From positions 44,004-108,003 of the forward strand of contig JBOFWM010000063.1 in assembly GCA_051653625.1 (NCBI GenBank): a stretch of 64,000 bases of DNA, read 5' to 3'. Source of the stretch: SFDP01 sp051653625 (GTDB lineage Bacteria > Bacillota > Clostridia > Lachnospirales > Lachnospiraceae). The notes below the pieces were generated by a model. That model was not told the origin of the DNA. It did not search any database and saw nothing but the letters and a program-made list of their open reading frames with translations. The translations under genes were made by a program, and so were the position numbers. Shown here piece after piece: positions 35,110 through 43,839 of this stretch. Within the stretch, counting starts at the first letter, position 1, and each line of letters opens with the position of its first letter.

Positions 35110-36447
35110 ATGAATAAATTTATGAAAAAAGGTATAGCACTTGCAGTTAGTGTAGTAACAGTATTAGGGTTAGTAGGATGTGGATCTGGAGCTTCAACAG
35201 ATAGCAGCAGCTCGGGAACTTCAAATAGTACTACTGGAACGAATAGTAATGCATTAGAAGTTATGATTTGGGATACAAATCAACAAGCGGGAATTCAAAA
35301 AATATGTGATTTATTTACAGAGGAAACAGGAATTCCAGTTGAAGTACAAGTAAGTGATTGGGATAGTTATTGGACATTGTTAGAAGCAGGTGCTTCCGGT
35401 GGAGCATTACCAGATGTATTTTGGATGCATTCCAATAATTCACAAATGTATATGAAAAATGATATGCTTTTAAAATTAGATGATTATATTGCAAGTAGCG
35501 ATAAAATAGATATAACAAATTACATGGAAGAAATTACAGAATTATATACATGGGAAGGTTCTTATTATGCAATTCCAAAAGATTATGACACAATAGCATT
35601 ATGGTATAATAAGACAATGTTTGATGATGCGGGTCTTTCATATCCAGATGCAACATGGACATGGGATGATATGTATAATGCAGCAGTAGCATTAACAAAA
35701 GAAGATGGATCACAATATGGATTTGCATTAAATCCATCAAATGATCAAGATACATATTACAATATGGTTTATTCAATGGGCGGATATATTGTATCTGATG
35801 ATAAAAAAACATCAGGATATGATGATGAAAATACATTACGTGCTATGAATTATATTGGAAGCCTATTAGAAAATGCAACTCCTAATGCGACAACAATGTC
35901 AGAAACAGGTACAGATGTTATGTTTAGTTCGGGTACAGTTGCAATGATTACACAAGGTTCTTGGATGTTAGCAGGATTTATGGATAATGAATATTTAGTG
36001 GAAAATGCTGATATTGCTATTCTTCCATATGATGCAGTAACAGGAAATAGAGCATCACTTTGTAATGGTTTAGGATGGAGTGCTTCAGCATCAACAGATA
36101 GAGCAGATGATTGTTGGAAATTATTAGAATGGTTAGGATCAGAAAAAATGCAATTAATGCAAGCTGAATTAGGAATTACAATGTCTGCATATAAAGGAAC
36201 ATCAGAAGCATGGGCGAATTCAACAGATGTATTTAATCTTCAAGGATACTTTGACGTAACAGAAGAATCAACAGGTGATGCTAAAAACTTATTAGTATTA
36301 AGACCTTATACATATAACTCAACTGTATGGTCAACTGCGGCACAAGAACGTTTAGTTTCAGCATGGAATGCACCATCAACTATGACAGATGTATGTGTTG
36401 CTTTTGCAGAAGAAATGAATGGTTATATTGCAGCAGAAAATAATTAA
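35110..36447 (+). CDS. Sugar ABC transporter substrate-binding lipoprotein
   Basis: 445 residues, family 1 extracellular solute-binding protein. The signal peptide ends in the lipobox LVGC with Cys24, followed by a Ser/Thr/Gly-rich linker to about residue 48. The rest shows the typical MIWDTNQQAGIQKICDLF and WYNKTMFDDAGL segments. It is the first gene of an operon with two permeases and an alpha-galactosidase, so an alpha-galactoside such as raffinose or melibiose is the likely ligand. No ATPase gene is in the operon; a shared MsmK-type ATPase must serve it. Confidence 0.9.
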   Translation: MNKFMKKGIALAVSVVTVLGLVGCGSGASTDSSSSGTSNSTTGTNSNALEVMIWDTNQQAGIQKICDLFTEETGIPVEVQVSDWDSYWTLLEAGASGGALPDVFWMHSNNSQMYMKNDMLLKLDDYIASSDKIDITNYMEEITELYTWEGSYYAIPKDYDTIALWYNKTMFDDAGLSYPDATWTWDDMYNAAVALTKEDGSQYGFALNPSNDQDTYYNMVYSMGGYIVSDDKKTSGYDDENTLRAMNYIGSLLENATPNATTMSETGTDVMFSSGTVAMITQGSWMLAGFMDNEYLVENADIAILPYDAVTGNRASLCNGLGWSASASTDRADDCWKLLEWLGSEKMQLMQAELGITMSAYKGTSEAWANSTDVFNLQGYFDVTEESTGDAKNLLVLRPYTYNSTVWSTAAQERLVSAWNAPSTMTDVCVAFAEEMNGYIAAENN

Positions 36448-36470
36448 CTATAAGGGGTTTATAGTGCAAA

Positions 36471-36497
36471 GTAAGGTAGAGATTAACTCTACCTTAC
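36471..36497 (+). repeat. Intergenic hairpin between binding protein and permease genes
   Basis: GTAAGGTAGAG and CTCTACCTTAC form an 11-bp perfect stem with loop ATTAA and no T run. Such structures commonly stabilise the upstream part of the mRNA so that the binding protein is made in excess. Confidence 0.75.
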
Positions 36498-36518
36498 ATT
36501 AATAAAGGAGGAGTGAGT

Positions 36519-37427
36519 GTGGCAATGAAAAAAAGAAATGAAAAGCCATTGGTGACATCCTGGGAAAGAAATCAATTCTATTGGGGATGGATATTTATTT
36601 TACCTACTATGTTAGGATTGGTGATTTTAAATATTTATCCTATTTTTTCGACTATTTATCAATCGCTTTGCAAAACTGGAGACTTTGGAAAAGGGAATGT
36701 TTTTGTAGGATTTGAGAACTACTCGACAATGTTTAAAGATGTAGAGGTTTGGAGATCTTTATTTAATACTTTTAAATATGCAGTTATAGAAGTTCCGTTT
36801 TCAATTGCAATTGCATTAGTATTGGCAGTGTTTTTAAATCGAAAAATGAAAGGTAGAAGCGTATATCGTACGATTTTTTTCCTTCCTATGGTAGTTGCAC
36901 CAGCAGCAGTAGCGATGGTTTGGAGATGGTTATATAATTCACAATTTGGATTATTAAATAATTTATTTGGAGTAAATGTTGAATGGATTTCAAACCCAAA
37001 TATCGCATGGATTAGTATTGCAATTATTGGAGTATGGTCAATAATTGGGTACAACATGGTTCTTTTCTTGGCTGGTTTACAAGAAATTCCAAAAGATTAT
37101 TATGAAGCGGCAAGTATTGATGGAGCATCTGGAATTAAAGCATTTTTTAACATAACAGTTCCTTTGTTATCAAGAACAATTTTCTTTGTACTTATTACAA
37201 GAGTAATTGGAGCGTTACAAGTTTTTGACTTGCTATATATGGTAATGAATCGTACAAATCCAGCGTTACCAAAAACACAATCAATTGTTTATTTATTTTA
37301 TCAATATTCATTTACATATGGAAATAAAGGATATGGATCAACAATTGTTGTACTTTTATTAGTTGTTATTATGATAGTGACAGTACTTCAAATGATTGGA
37401 CAAAAGAAATGGGTTTATTATAATTAG
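36519..37427 (+). CDS. Sugar ABC transporter permease (MalF/UgpA type)
   Basis: About 302 residues with six membrane helices and the EAA loop YEAASIDGASGIKAFFNITVPLL-type segment (key residues E, A, A, D, G and F, I, P) that contacts the ATPase. Three starts are in frame (GTG 36513, GTG 36519, ATG 36525); 36519 has the best spacing (7 bases) from AAAGGAGG. It pairs with the next permease. Confidence 0.9.
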   Translation: MAMKKRNEKPLVTSWERNQFYWGWIFILPTMLGLVILNIYPIFSTIYQSLCKTGDFGKGNVFVGFENYSTMFKDVEVWRSLFNTFKYAVIEVPFSIAIALVLAVFLNRKMKGRSVYRTIFFLPMVVAPAAVAMVWRWLYNSQFGLLNNLFGVNVEWISNPNIAWISIAIIGVWSIIGYNMVLFLAGLQEIPKDYYEAASIDGASGIKAFFNITVPLLSRTIFFVLITRVIGALQVFDLLYMVMNRTNPALPKTQSIVYLFYQYSFTYGNKGYGSTIVVLLLVVIMIVTVLQMIGQKKWVYYN

Positions 37428-37441
37428 GAAGGAGAAAATAG

Positions 37442-38278
37442 ATGACAATTGAAGCAAGAGCAAAATTTGAAAGAACGATTATACACATAATATTAATTAT
37501 TTTCTCTGTTATTATGCTAGTCCCTTTTCTATGGATGGCATTAACTGCATTTAAAACAGTAACAGAGTCTACATCCGTAAATCCATTTTCATTTTTACCA
37601 ACGAAATGGGTGACAGATGCGTTTAGTACCGTTTGGAACAATATGAATTTTATTCTATTATATAAAAATACAGTATTGCTTATTTTCTGGCGTGTATTTT
37701 GTGCATGTATTACAGCCACATTGGCAGGATATGCATTTGGACGTTTGGAATTTAAAGGAAAAAATCTGATGTTTAGCTTATTATTATTTCAGATGATGAT
37801 TCCATCTCAAATCTTTATCATTCCACAATATGTTATGGTTAGTAGATTAGGATTAACAAATACAATGTTTGCACTTGTATTTCCAGGTCTTGTTACAGCA
37901 TTTGGAACCTTTTTACTACGTCAGACATATATGGGGTTGCCTGCAGAGCTAGAAGAAGCGGCAAGATTAGATGGATGTAATATTTTACAAATATTTTTAC
38001 ATATCATGATGCCTTTGACAAAATCTTCAATGGTTGCACTTGGAATTTTTACAGCAGTATTTGCATATAAAGATTTAATGTGGCCATTAGTTGTTAATAC
38101 AAGTGCAAGTAAAATGCCACTATCAGCAGCGCTTGCTACAATGCAAGGTCAATATAGTTCAAATTATCCACAGTTAATGGCAGCTTCGTTGATTGCATGT
38201 GTGCCTATGATTGTATTATATTTGATCTTCCAAAAACAATTTATTGAAGGTATTGCAACATCAGGTGGAAAATTATAA
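37442..38278 (+). CDS. Sugar ABC transporter permease (MalG/UgpE type)
   Basis: 278 residues with six membrane helices and the EAA motif ELEEAARLDGCNILQIF. It forms the heteromeric channel with the upstream MalF-type permease; 14 bases separate the genes. Confidence 0.92.
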   Translation: MTIEARAKFERTIIHIILIIFSVIMLVPFLWMALTAFKTVTESTSVNPFSFLPTKWVTDAFSTVWNNMNFILLYKNTVLLIFWRVFCACITATLAGYAFGRLEFKGKNLMFSLLLFQMMIPSQIFIIPQYVMVSRLGLTNTMFALVFPGLVTAFGTFLLRQTYMGLPAELEEAARLDGCNILQIFLHIMMPLTKSSMVALGIFTAVFAYKDLMWPLVVNTSASKMPLSAALATMQGQYSSNYPQLMAASLIACVPMIVLYLIFQKQFIEGIATSGGKL

Positions 38279-38291
38279 AAGAGGTGCTTGT

Positions 38292-38894
38292 TTGAAGAAA
38301 ATAGATCATATTTGGACCTATTATAAAATTCCAATCCTTGCCTTTATTATAGCAGTAATACTAATTAGCTACTTTGTTTTTCTAGGGGGAAAAGATAAAG
38401 TAGCTGTTATTTTGCATGTGAGTTTTGTGAATTATTATGATGATTTATCAGAAAAATCGGAGTTTTATAAAGGATTTATAGATGCATATCCTGTGGATGA
38501 AATGGAACAAAAGGTAGAATTTGATGCATATAATTTTTTTGATTTAGGTAAAAAGTCAGAATATAATAATAGTTATTATCAAAAAATTGTAGCATATTTA
38601 GAAGCTGGGACAACGGATGCGATTGTCTGTGAATATGATAATCTAATGGGAATTGCACAAAGTGGACGTCTTATAGATTTACAAGATGAAAGAGTGATTG
38701 AGTTATATGAACAGTATAAAGAACATGTAGTTTATATAACTGTAGATGGGATAGAAATTCCTGTAGGAATTGATATTAGTAAAAATGAAGAATTAAGTGG
38801 TGAGCGTGGATATGCAAATTCAGTGTATATTGGGATATCATCGAACGTAAAACATATTGAACAAATTAAAAATTTTTTAGAGTATTTGCTCTAA
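38292..38894 (+). CDS. Membrane-anchored protein of unknown function
   Basis: About 200 residues: one N-terminal membrane helix (about 12-32) and an extracytoplasmic domain rich in Y, D and E. No family recognised. The TTG at 38292 has GAGGTG 5-6 bases upstream and is preferred to ATG 38244, which lies inside the preceding permease gene. Phrases such as ELSGERGYANSVYIGISSN recall the C-terminal lobe of solute-binding proteins, so an accessory binding role is possible. It sits between the permease and the alpha-galactosidase. Confidence 0.55.
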   Translation: MKKIDHIWTYYKIPILAFIIAVILISYFVFLGGKDKVAVILHVSFVNYYDDLSEKSEFYKGFIDAYPVDEMEQKVEFDAYNFFDLGKKSEYNNSYYQKIVAYLEAGTTDAIVCEYDNLMGIAQSGRLIDLQDERVIELYEQYKEHVVYITVDGIEIPVGIDISKNEELSGERGYANSVYIGISSNVKHIEQIKNFLEYLL

Positions 38895-38909
38895 ACATGG
38901 AGAGAAACA

Positions 38910-41096
38910 GTGAGTGATAGAATAAATAGATACGAAATTATTAAATTAGAAACTAAAAATACGACATATCAAATAGGAATTGATCAACAAGGCTTTTTGT
39001 TACATTTATATTATGGTAAAAAAGTAGCATGTGATATGGACTATTTATTAACCTTTTATGATAGAGGATTTTCGGGGAATCCTTATACAGCAGGTGACGA
39101 TCGAACATTTTCACTTGATTCTCTTCCGCAAGAATTTCCTTATCAAGGAATTGGAGATTACCGAACAGTTGCATTTAACATGCAAGACGAAAGAGGCGTA
39201 TATGGATGTAATTTAAGATATAAATCGCATAAGAGAGTAAGTGGGAAATATGGTATTCCGAATCTTCCAGCAGTATATGCTAAAGAGGAGCAAGCAGAAA
39301 CAGTAGAAATCATATTAGAGGATTTAGATACAGGAATAGAAGTGGCACTACTATATGGTGTACTTTTTGAATGTGATGTAATTACTCGTAGTGTAACGGT
39401 AAAAAATATAGGAAAAGAAGCAATAAAGTTAGATAAAATATATAGTGGTGTTCTTGATTTTGTCTGTGGTGATTATGATATTTTACATTTTCATGGAAAA
39501 CATGGAATGGAACGAATTATGGAAAGATTACCAATAACTTATGGTGTACATAGTTATGGAAGTAAAAGAGGAACATCAAGCCATCAAGAAAATCCATTTA
39601 TAATACTGGCAGAAGAAGCAACAACAGATGATTATGGAGATTGTTATGGAATGTCGCTATTATATAGCGGAAATTTCAAATGCGAAGTTGAAAAAGACCA
39701 AATTGGACAAATTAGAGTAGGAATTGGTCTTAGTGATGAAATGTTTTCTTATACTCTTAATCCAGATGAAGTGTTTTATGCACCAGAAGTGGCATATTCT
39801 TATTCAGATGCTGGCTTAAACGAATTATCGCAAAAGTTTCATCATTTAATTCGTCATCATATTTGTAGAGGAAAATATAAAACAGTAAGAAGACCCGTTT
39901 TGATAAATAATTGGGAAGCTACTTATTTTGATTTTACAGGTGAGAAAATTGTTGAAATTGCAAAAGAGGCAGCAGGTCTAGGAGTAGAAATGTTGGTTCT
40001 TGATGATGGTTGGTTTGGAGCACGTAATAGTGATAATGCAGGATTAGGCGATTGGTTCGTAAATGAAGAAAAAATGAATGGAACTTTATCAAGTGTTGTT
40101 GAGAAAGTAAATAATCTTGGCATGAAATTTGGATTATGGATTGAGCCAGAAATGGTAAATGAAGACAGTGAGTTATTTAGAAAACATCCTGATTGGGCAT
40201 TTACCATTCCAGGACGCAAACCTGTGCGTTCGAGAAATCAATTAGTACTAGACTTTTCTAGAAAAGAAGTAGTAGATTATATATTTGAACAACTTGAGGT
40301 TGTTTTAGATGCAGCAAATATTGAATATATAAAAATGGATATGAACCGCAGTATTTGTGATGTTTATTCAGCTGTTTTGGGACAACAAAATCAAGGTGAA
40401 ATTCTCTACAAATATGTACTTGGTGTATATGATTTCATGGAAAGAATTAACACAAAATATCCTGATTTATTTATTGAAGGATGTAGTGGTGGCGGTGGAA
40501 GATTTGATGCGGGAATGTTGTATTATACCCCACAAATATGGTGTAGTGATAATACAGATGCAATTGAACGTATTAAAATTCAACATGGTACATCATTTGG
40601 ATATCCAATTTCTTCAGTTGGTTCTCATGTTTCTGCTTGTCCAAATCATCAAACTGGAAGAACAGTTCATATGAAAACGAGAGGAGTTGTTGCAATGGCA
40701 GGCAGCTTTGGATATGAACTTGATTTGTGTAAAATCACAGAGGAAGAAAAAGAAATTGTAAAAGAACAAATTAAGTCTTATATTAATTATTGGGATATTA
40801 TTCAAAATGGAACATATTATCGTTGTCATTTACCAGAAAAAGATACAGAGATTGCAGTATGGAATTTTGTTTCAGTTGACAAATCGAAAGCACTGTTAAA
40901 CGTTGTATCATTAAATACTCAATGCAATGGTCCGGTTTCTTATGCAAAATGTAAAGGATTAGATCCAAATAAGTTGTATAAGAAAGAAGGGTGTGAAACA
41001 ATCTATAGTGGAGAAGCATTAATGAAAGTAGGAATGCCAGTTCCAAGAATGGAAAATGAATATGAAGCATTGCAAGTATTATTTGTGGAAGCGTAG
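38910..41096 (+). CDS. Alpha-galactosidase (GH36)
   Basis: 728 residues, the usual GH36 length. The catalytic nucleophile is D477 in YIKMDMNRS and the acid/base D547 in CSDNTDA; LDDGWFGAR and GLWIEPEMV are other family motifs. No signal peptide, so it hydrolyses alpha-galactosides in the cytoplasm after ABC uptake. It starts with GTG at 38910. Last gene of the operon; a terminator follows. Confidence 0.95.
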   Translation: MSDRINRYEIIKLETKNTTYQIGIDQQGFLLHLYYGKKVACDMDYLLTFYDRGFSGNPYTAGDDRTFSLDSLPQEFPYQGIGDYRTVAFNMQDERGVYGCNLRYKSHKRVSGKYGIPNLPAVYAKEEQAETVEIILEDLDTGIEVALLYGVLFECDVITRSVTVKNIGKEAIKLDKIYSGVLDFVCGDYDILHFHGKHGMERIMERLPITYGVHSYGSKRGTSSHQENPFIILAEEATTDDYGDCYGMSLLYSGNFKCEVEKDQIGQIRVGIGLSDEMFSYTLNPDEVFYAPEVAYSYSDAGLNELSQKFHHLIRHHICRGKYKTVRRPVLINNWEATYFDFTGEKIVEIAKEAAGLGVEMLVLDDGWFGARNSDNAGLGDWFVNEEKMNGTLSSVVEKVNNLGMKFGLWIEPEMVNEDSELFRKHPDWAFTIPGRKPVRSRNQLVLDFSRKEVVDYIFEQLEVVLDAANIEYIKMDMNRSICDVYSAVLGQQNQGEILYKYVLGVYDFMERINTKYPDLFIEGCSGGGGRFDAGMLYYTPQIWCSDNTDAIERIKIQHGTSFGYPISSVGSHVSACPNHQTGRTVHMKTRGVVAMAGSFGYELDLCKITEEEKEIVKEQIKSYINYWDIIQNGTYYRCHLPEKDTEIAVWNFVSVDKSKALLNVVSLNTQCNGPVSYAKCKGLDPNKLYKKEGCETIYSGEALMKVGMPVPRMENEYEALQVLFVEA

Positions 41097-41118
41097 TGAA
41101 TAGAGTGTGATAAAAAGA

Positions 41119-41158
41119 AAGCGTCAATCATAATATTGGTTGGCGTTTTTGTTTTATT
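41119..41158 (+). terminator. Intrinsic terminator after alpha-galactosidase
   Basis: CGTCAATCA (41122-41130) pairs with TGGTTGGCG (41137-41145), allowing G-T pairs, followed by TTTTTGTTTTATTTT. Confidence 0.8.
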
Positions 41159-41258
41159 TTTTGATTTATGGAAATAATATTCTTGATTTAGAATAAGTAT
41201 TGCGAAAGAAAAATTTTGATGATACTATGATATAAAAATAAAACGGATAGGGGAAAAA

Positions 41259-42041
41259 ATGATATATTTTTTATTTTTTATAATTTGCTTTATTGCATCT
41301 GTAATTGGAGCTATATGTGGTATCGGTGGAGGTGTAATGATTAAGCCGATATTAGATAGCTATGGAATATTTGATGTAACAACAATTAGTTTTTTGTCTG
41401 GATGTACTGTTTTAGCGATGGCAACTTATTCCGTAATAAAGAGCAAAATGAAAAAAACACATAAAATAGGCAATCAAACAATATTCTTAGCAGTGGGGGC
41501 AACCATTGGAGGTATTATTGGTAAGAATTTGTTCGCAATTGTAAAAAATATGAATTCTGATATAAATAAAGTTGGTGCGATACAATCATTATGTCTTTTT
41601 GTTATTACGATAGGTACGCTTATTTATACATTAAACAAAAAAAAGATTCATACAAAAAAAACAAAGAGTTATATAGTATGTATTGTGATTGGATTGTTAT
41701 TGGGTGGAATTTCATCGTTTTTGGGATTGGGAGGAGGTCCTATTAATTTAATTGTTTTATTTTATTTTTTCTCAATGGATACAAAAGAAGCAGCAGAAAA
41801 TTCACTATATATTATTTTTTTCTCGCAAATTGCAGCTTTATTATCTACGGTTTTGACAAGTACAGTACCAAATTTTCAAGTTTCGTTATTGATCACTATG
41901 GTAATCGGTGGTATTTTGGGAGGAATCGGTGGAAGAAGTGCTAATGGATATTTAAAAAGTGATACGATAGAAAAAATATTTATTGTATTAATGATTTTTA
42001 TGATTGGAATTAATTTCTATAATTTTATAAAATTCAGCTAA
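41259..42041 (+). CDS. TSUP-family (TauE/SafE) membrane permease
   Basis: 260 residues with seven or eight hydrophobic helices and the duplicated glycine-rich motif of the family (AICGIGGGVMIKP near 18 and SSFLGLGGGPINL near 153). Members export or import sulfite, sulfoacetate or other small organic anions. It stands alone between two operons, so its substrate is open; an aromatic or aliphatic acid from the adjacent catabolic cluster is conceivable. Confidence 0.82.
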   Translation: MIYFLFFIICFIASVIGAICGIGGGVMIKPILDSYGIFDVTTISFLSGCTVLAMATYSVIKSKMKKTHKIGNQTIFLAVGATIGGIIGKNLFAIVKNMNSDINKVGAIQSLCLFVITIGTLIYTLNKKKIHTKKTKSYIVCIVIGLLLGGISSFLGLGGGPINLIVLFYFFSMDTKEAAENSLYIIFFSQIAALLSTVLTSTVPNFQVSLLITMVIGGILGGIGGRSANGYLKSDTIEKIFIVLMIFMIGINFYNFIKFS

Positions 42042-42044
42042 TAA

Positions 42045-42087
42045 AGAGGCGACACTATTATGATTTTTTAGTAATAGGGTTGCCTCT
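42045..42087 (+). terminator. Possible terminator after TSUP gene
   Basis: AGAGGC...GCCTCT ends of a long imperfect hairpin (42045-42087) with an inner TATTA/TAATA stem. The following bases are only moderately T-rich, so the call is weaker. Confidence 0.55.
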
Positions 42088-42336
42088 TGTTATATATAAT
42101 TAAAAATAAAGCAACAGTAAAAGTAGGATAAAAAAAGTCGGAAATAAGCATATAAAAACATTCAAATCTAATTTGTTGTGTGATACATTTAAAACAGTGT
42201 TGTATCACTATGTTGAACAATGCATTGTAATTTGAGGATTCAATGTGCAAAATACATAAATATATGTTGTTTACAATAAAATTTGGAAGTTAAAGTAGTA
42301 GGTTTATTAAAATAAAAAAAGTCGGAGGAAATAGGA
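42088..42336 (+). promoter_or_regulatory. Regulatory region of the catabolic cluster
   Basis: This AT-rich gap has no gene. It holds an inverted repeat (GTGATACA 42180-42187 and TGTATCAC 42201-42208), a 12-bp palindrome ACAATGCATTGT at 42217-42228, and two copies of a 15-base direct repeat ATAAAAAAAGTCGGA at 42128-42142 and 42312-42326, the second containing the ribosome-binding site of the next gene. No promoter with good hexamers and spacing could be fixed. The AACAATGCATT part recurs in the promoter of the second PhlG-type gene at 55576. Confidence 0.5.
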
Positions 42337-43818
42337 ATGAAAAAAATGGAAGCAGATGTAATTGTAGTAGCAGCAGGATTATCAGGTTTAGCGGCAAGTA
42401 TTGCGGCAGCAGAATCGGGAGCAAGTGTTCTTACCTTTGAAAAATCAAATACTACAGGTGGAGCAGCAAATATGGGAATGGGTCCTTTGGGAATTGGTTC
42501 TTCTATTCAAAAACAACATATGGTAAATCTTACACCAGGAGAGGCTTTTAGAAAACATATGTATTTTACTCATTACAGAGTAGATGCAAGAATGGTTAGA
42601 GATTACTATTTTAAATCAGGTGATACGATTGATTGGTTAATGGATATGGGAGTAGAATTTGTAGGGGTACAACGCGCGTTTAGTGCTTCGGAAGCAACAA
42701 GAGCATATTCAGATGGTGAATTTACATGGCATGTTGTTAAACCAGAAGGTGGTGGCATACCAGGACCACGTGCAGCAACTACAATGACGAAGAAAATGAC
42801 AGAAAAAGCACAAGAACTAGGCGTGCAAATAATGCTTGAAACACCAGTTACAGAGGTAATTATGGAAGATGGAAAAGTGGTAGGAGTAAAAGCGAAAGGA
42901 AAAGATGGAGAAGAAATTATTGCAACTGCATCGGCTGTAATTCTTGCAACAGGAGGATATGGTGATAATCCAGAAATGATTCAAGAAGAAACAGGTTATG
43001 TATTTGGGGAAACTATTTTTAATTTTGCAATTCCTGGTATGAAGGGTGATGGAATTAAAATGGCATGGAAATGTGGTGCAGGAAAAGTTCCAGGAAGCAT
43101 GGAATTAATGTATCAATTACCGGATAATATGAATCACTTTATTTTAGATGGAGCATTTAGACAACCTTGTTTATGGGTAAATAAACTTGGGGAAAGATTT
43201 ATGCCAGAGGATCAAATTGCAAATACAACCTTTACAGGTAATGCCATTACTGCACAACCAGGAAAAGTTGCATATGTAATATTTGATAGTAAACTATTAA
43301 AACGTTATAAAAAGAAAGGTCCAGACATTGTATCTCACGTACATCCACATGATTTGTTTGATCATTTTGATGAAGAATGGGAAAGAGATTTAGCAAATGG
43401 ATATGAGCCAATCACACAAGCAGATACATTAGAAGAATTAGCACAAAAAGCTGGTATTGATGTTGAAGGATTTTTAAAACAAGTAGAAGAATATAATGAA
43501 ATGTGTGAAAACAGATACGATGAATTGTTCGAAAAAGATAGACAATACATGCAACCAATCGAAAAAGGACCATTTTATTGCTGTAGACAAAATGTTGGGG
43601 CATATGGTTCAGTTGGTGGTGTTTTAATTAATCATAAAACTCAAGTTATGACACAAGATTATAAAGTGATTCCAGGATTATATTGTGTAGGAACAGATGC
43701 TTGTAATATTTTTGGTGATAGCTATCCATTTATTTTATCGGGAAATACTATGGGATTTTGTTTAAATAGTGGACGTATTGCAGGTGAGAATGCAACAGAA
43801 GGTTTAGATTTGTTTTAA
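42337..43818 (+). CDS. FAD-dependent oxidoreductase, fumarate-reductase-like
   Basis: 493 residues of the FAD_binding_2 (succinate dehydrogenase/fumarate reductase flavoprotein) family. The N-terminal Rossmann motif reads VVAAGLSGLAA, with Ala in place of the first Gly of GxGxxG. The ILATGGYG motif and the C-terminal PGLYCVGTDACNIFGDSYPF...SGNTMGFC segment place FAD. Such enzymes reduce activated C=C bonds (fumarate, acrylates, enones). It heads a cluster with two Fe-S electron-transfer genes, so I infer an enoate/enone reductase acting on an aromatic-derived substrate. The precise substrate is unknown. Confidence 0.75.
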   Translation: MKKMEADVIVVAAGLSGLAASIAAAESGASVLTFEKSNTTGGAANMGMGPLGIGSSIQKQHMVNLTPGEAFRKHMYFTHYRVDARMVRDYYFKSGDTIDWLMDMGVEFVGVQRAFSASEATRAYSDGEFTWHVVKPEGGGIPGPRAATTMTKKMTEKAQELGVQIMLETPVTEVIMEDGKVVGVKAKGKDGEEIIATASAVILATGGYGDNPEMIQEETGYVFGETIFNFAIPGMKGDGIKMAWKCGAGKVPGSMELMYQLPDNMNHFILDGAFRQPCLWVNKLGERFMPEDQIANTTFTGNAITAQPGKVAYVIFDSKLLKRYKKKGPDIVSHVHPHDLFDHFDEEWERDLANGYEPITQADTLEELAQKAGIDVEGFLKQVEEYNEMCENRYDELFEKDRQYMQPIEKGPFYCCRQNVGAYGSVGGVLINHKTQVMTQDYKVIPGLYCVGTDACNIFGDSYPFILSGNTMGFCLNSGRIAGENATEGLDLF

Positions 43819-43839
43819 TTTATGAAAAGAGGAAGATAA

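Noticed and set aside
40357..40674. Short frame inside the alpha-galactosidase gene
   Set aside because: Overlapping frame with no start site or family; the GH36 frame carries all catalytic motifs.
41259..42041. TSUP permease as part of the catabolic operon
   Set aside because: A possible terminator and about 295 gene-free bases separate it from the cluster, so membership is not supported.
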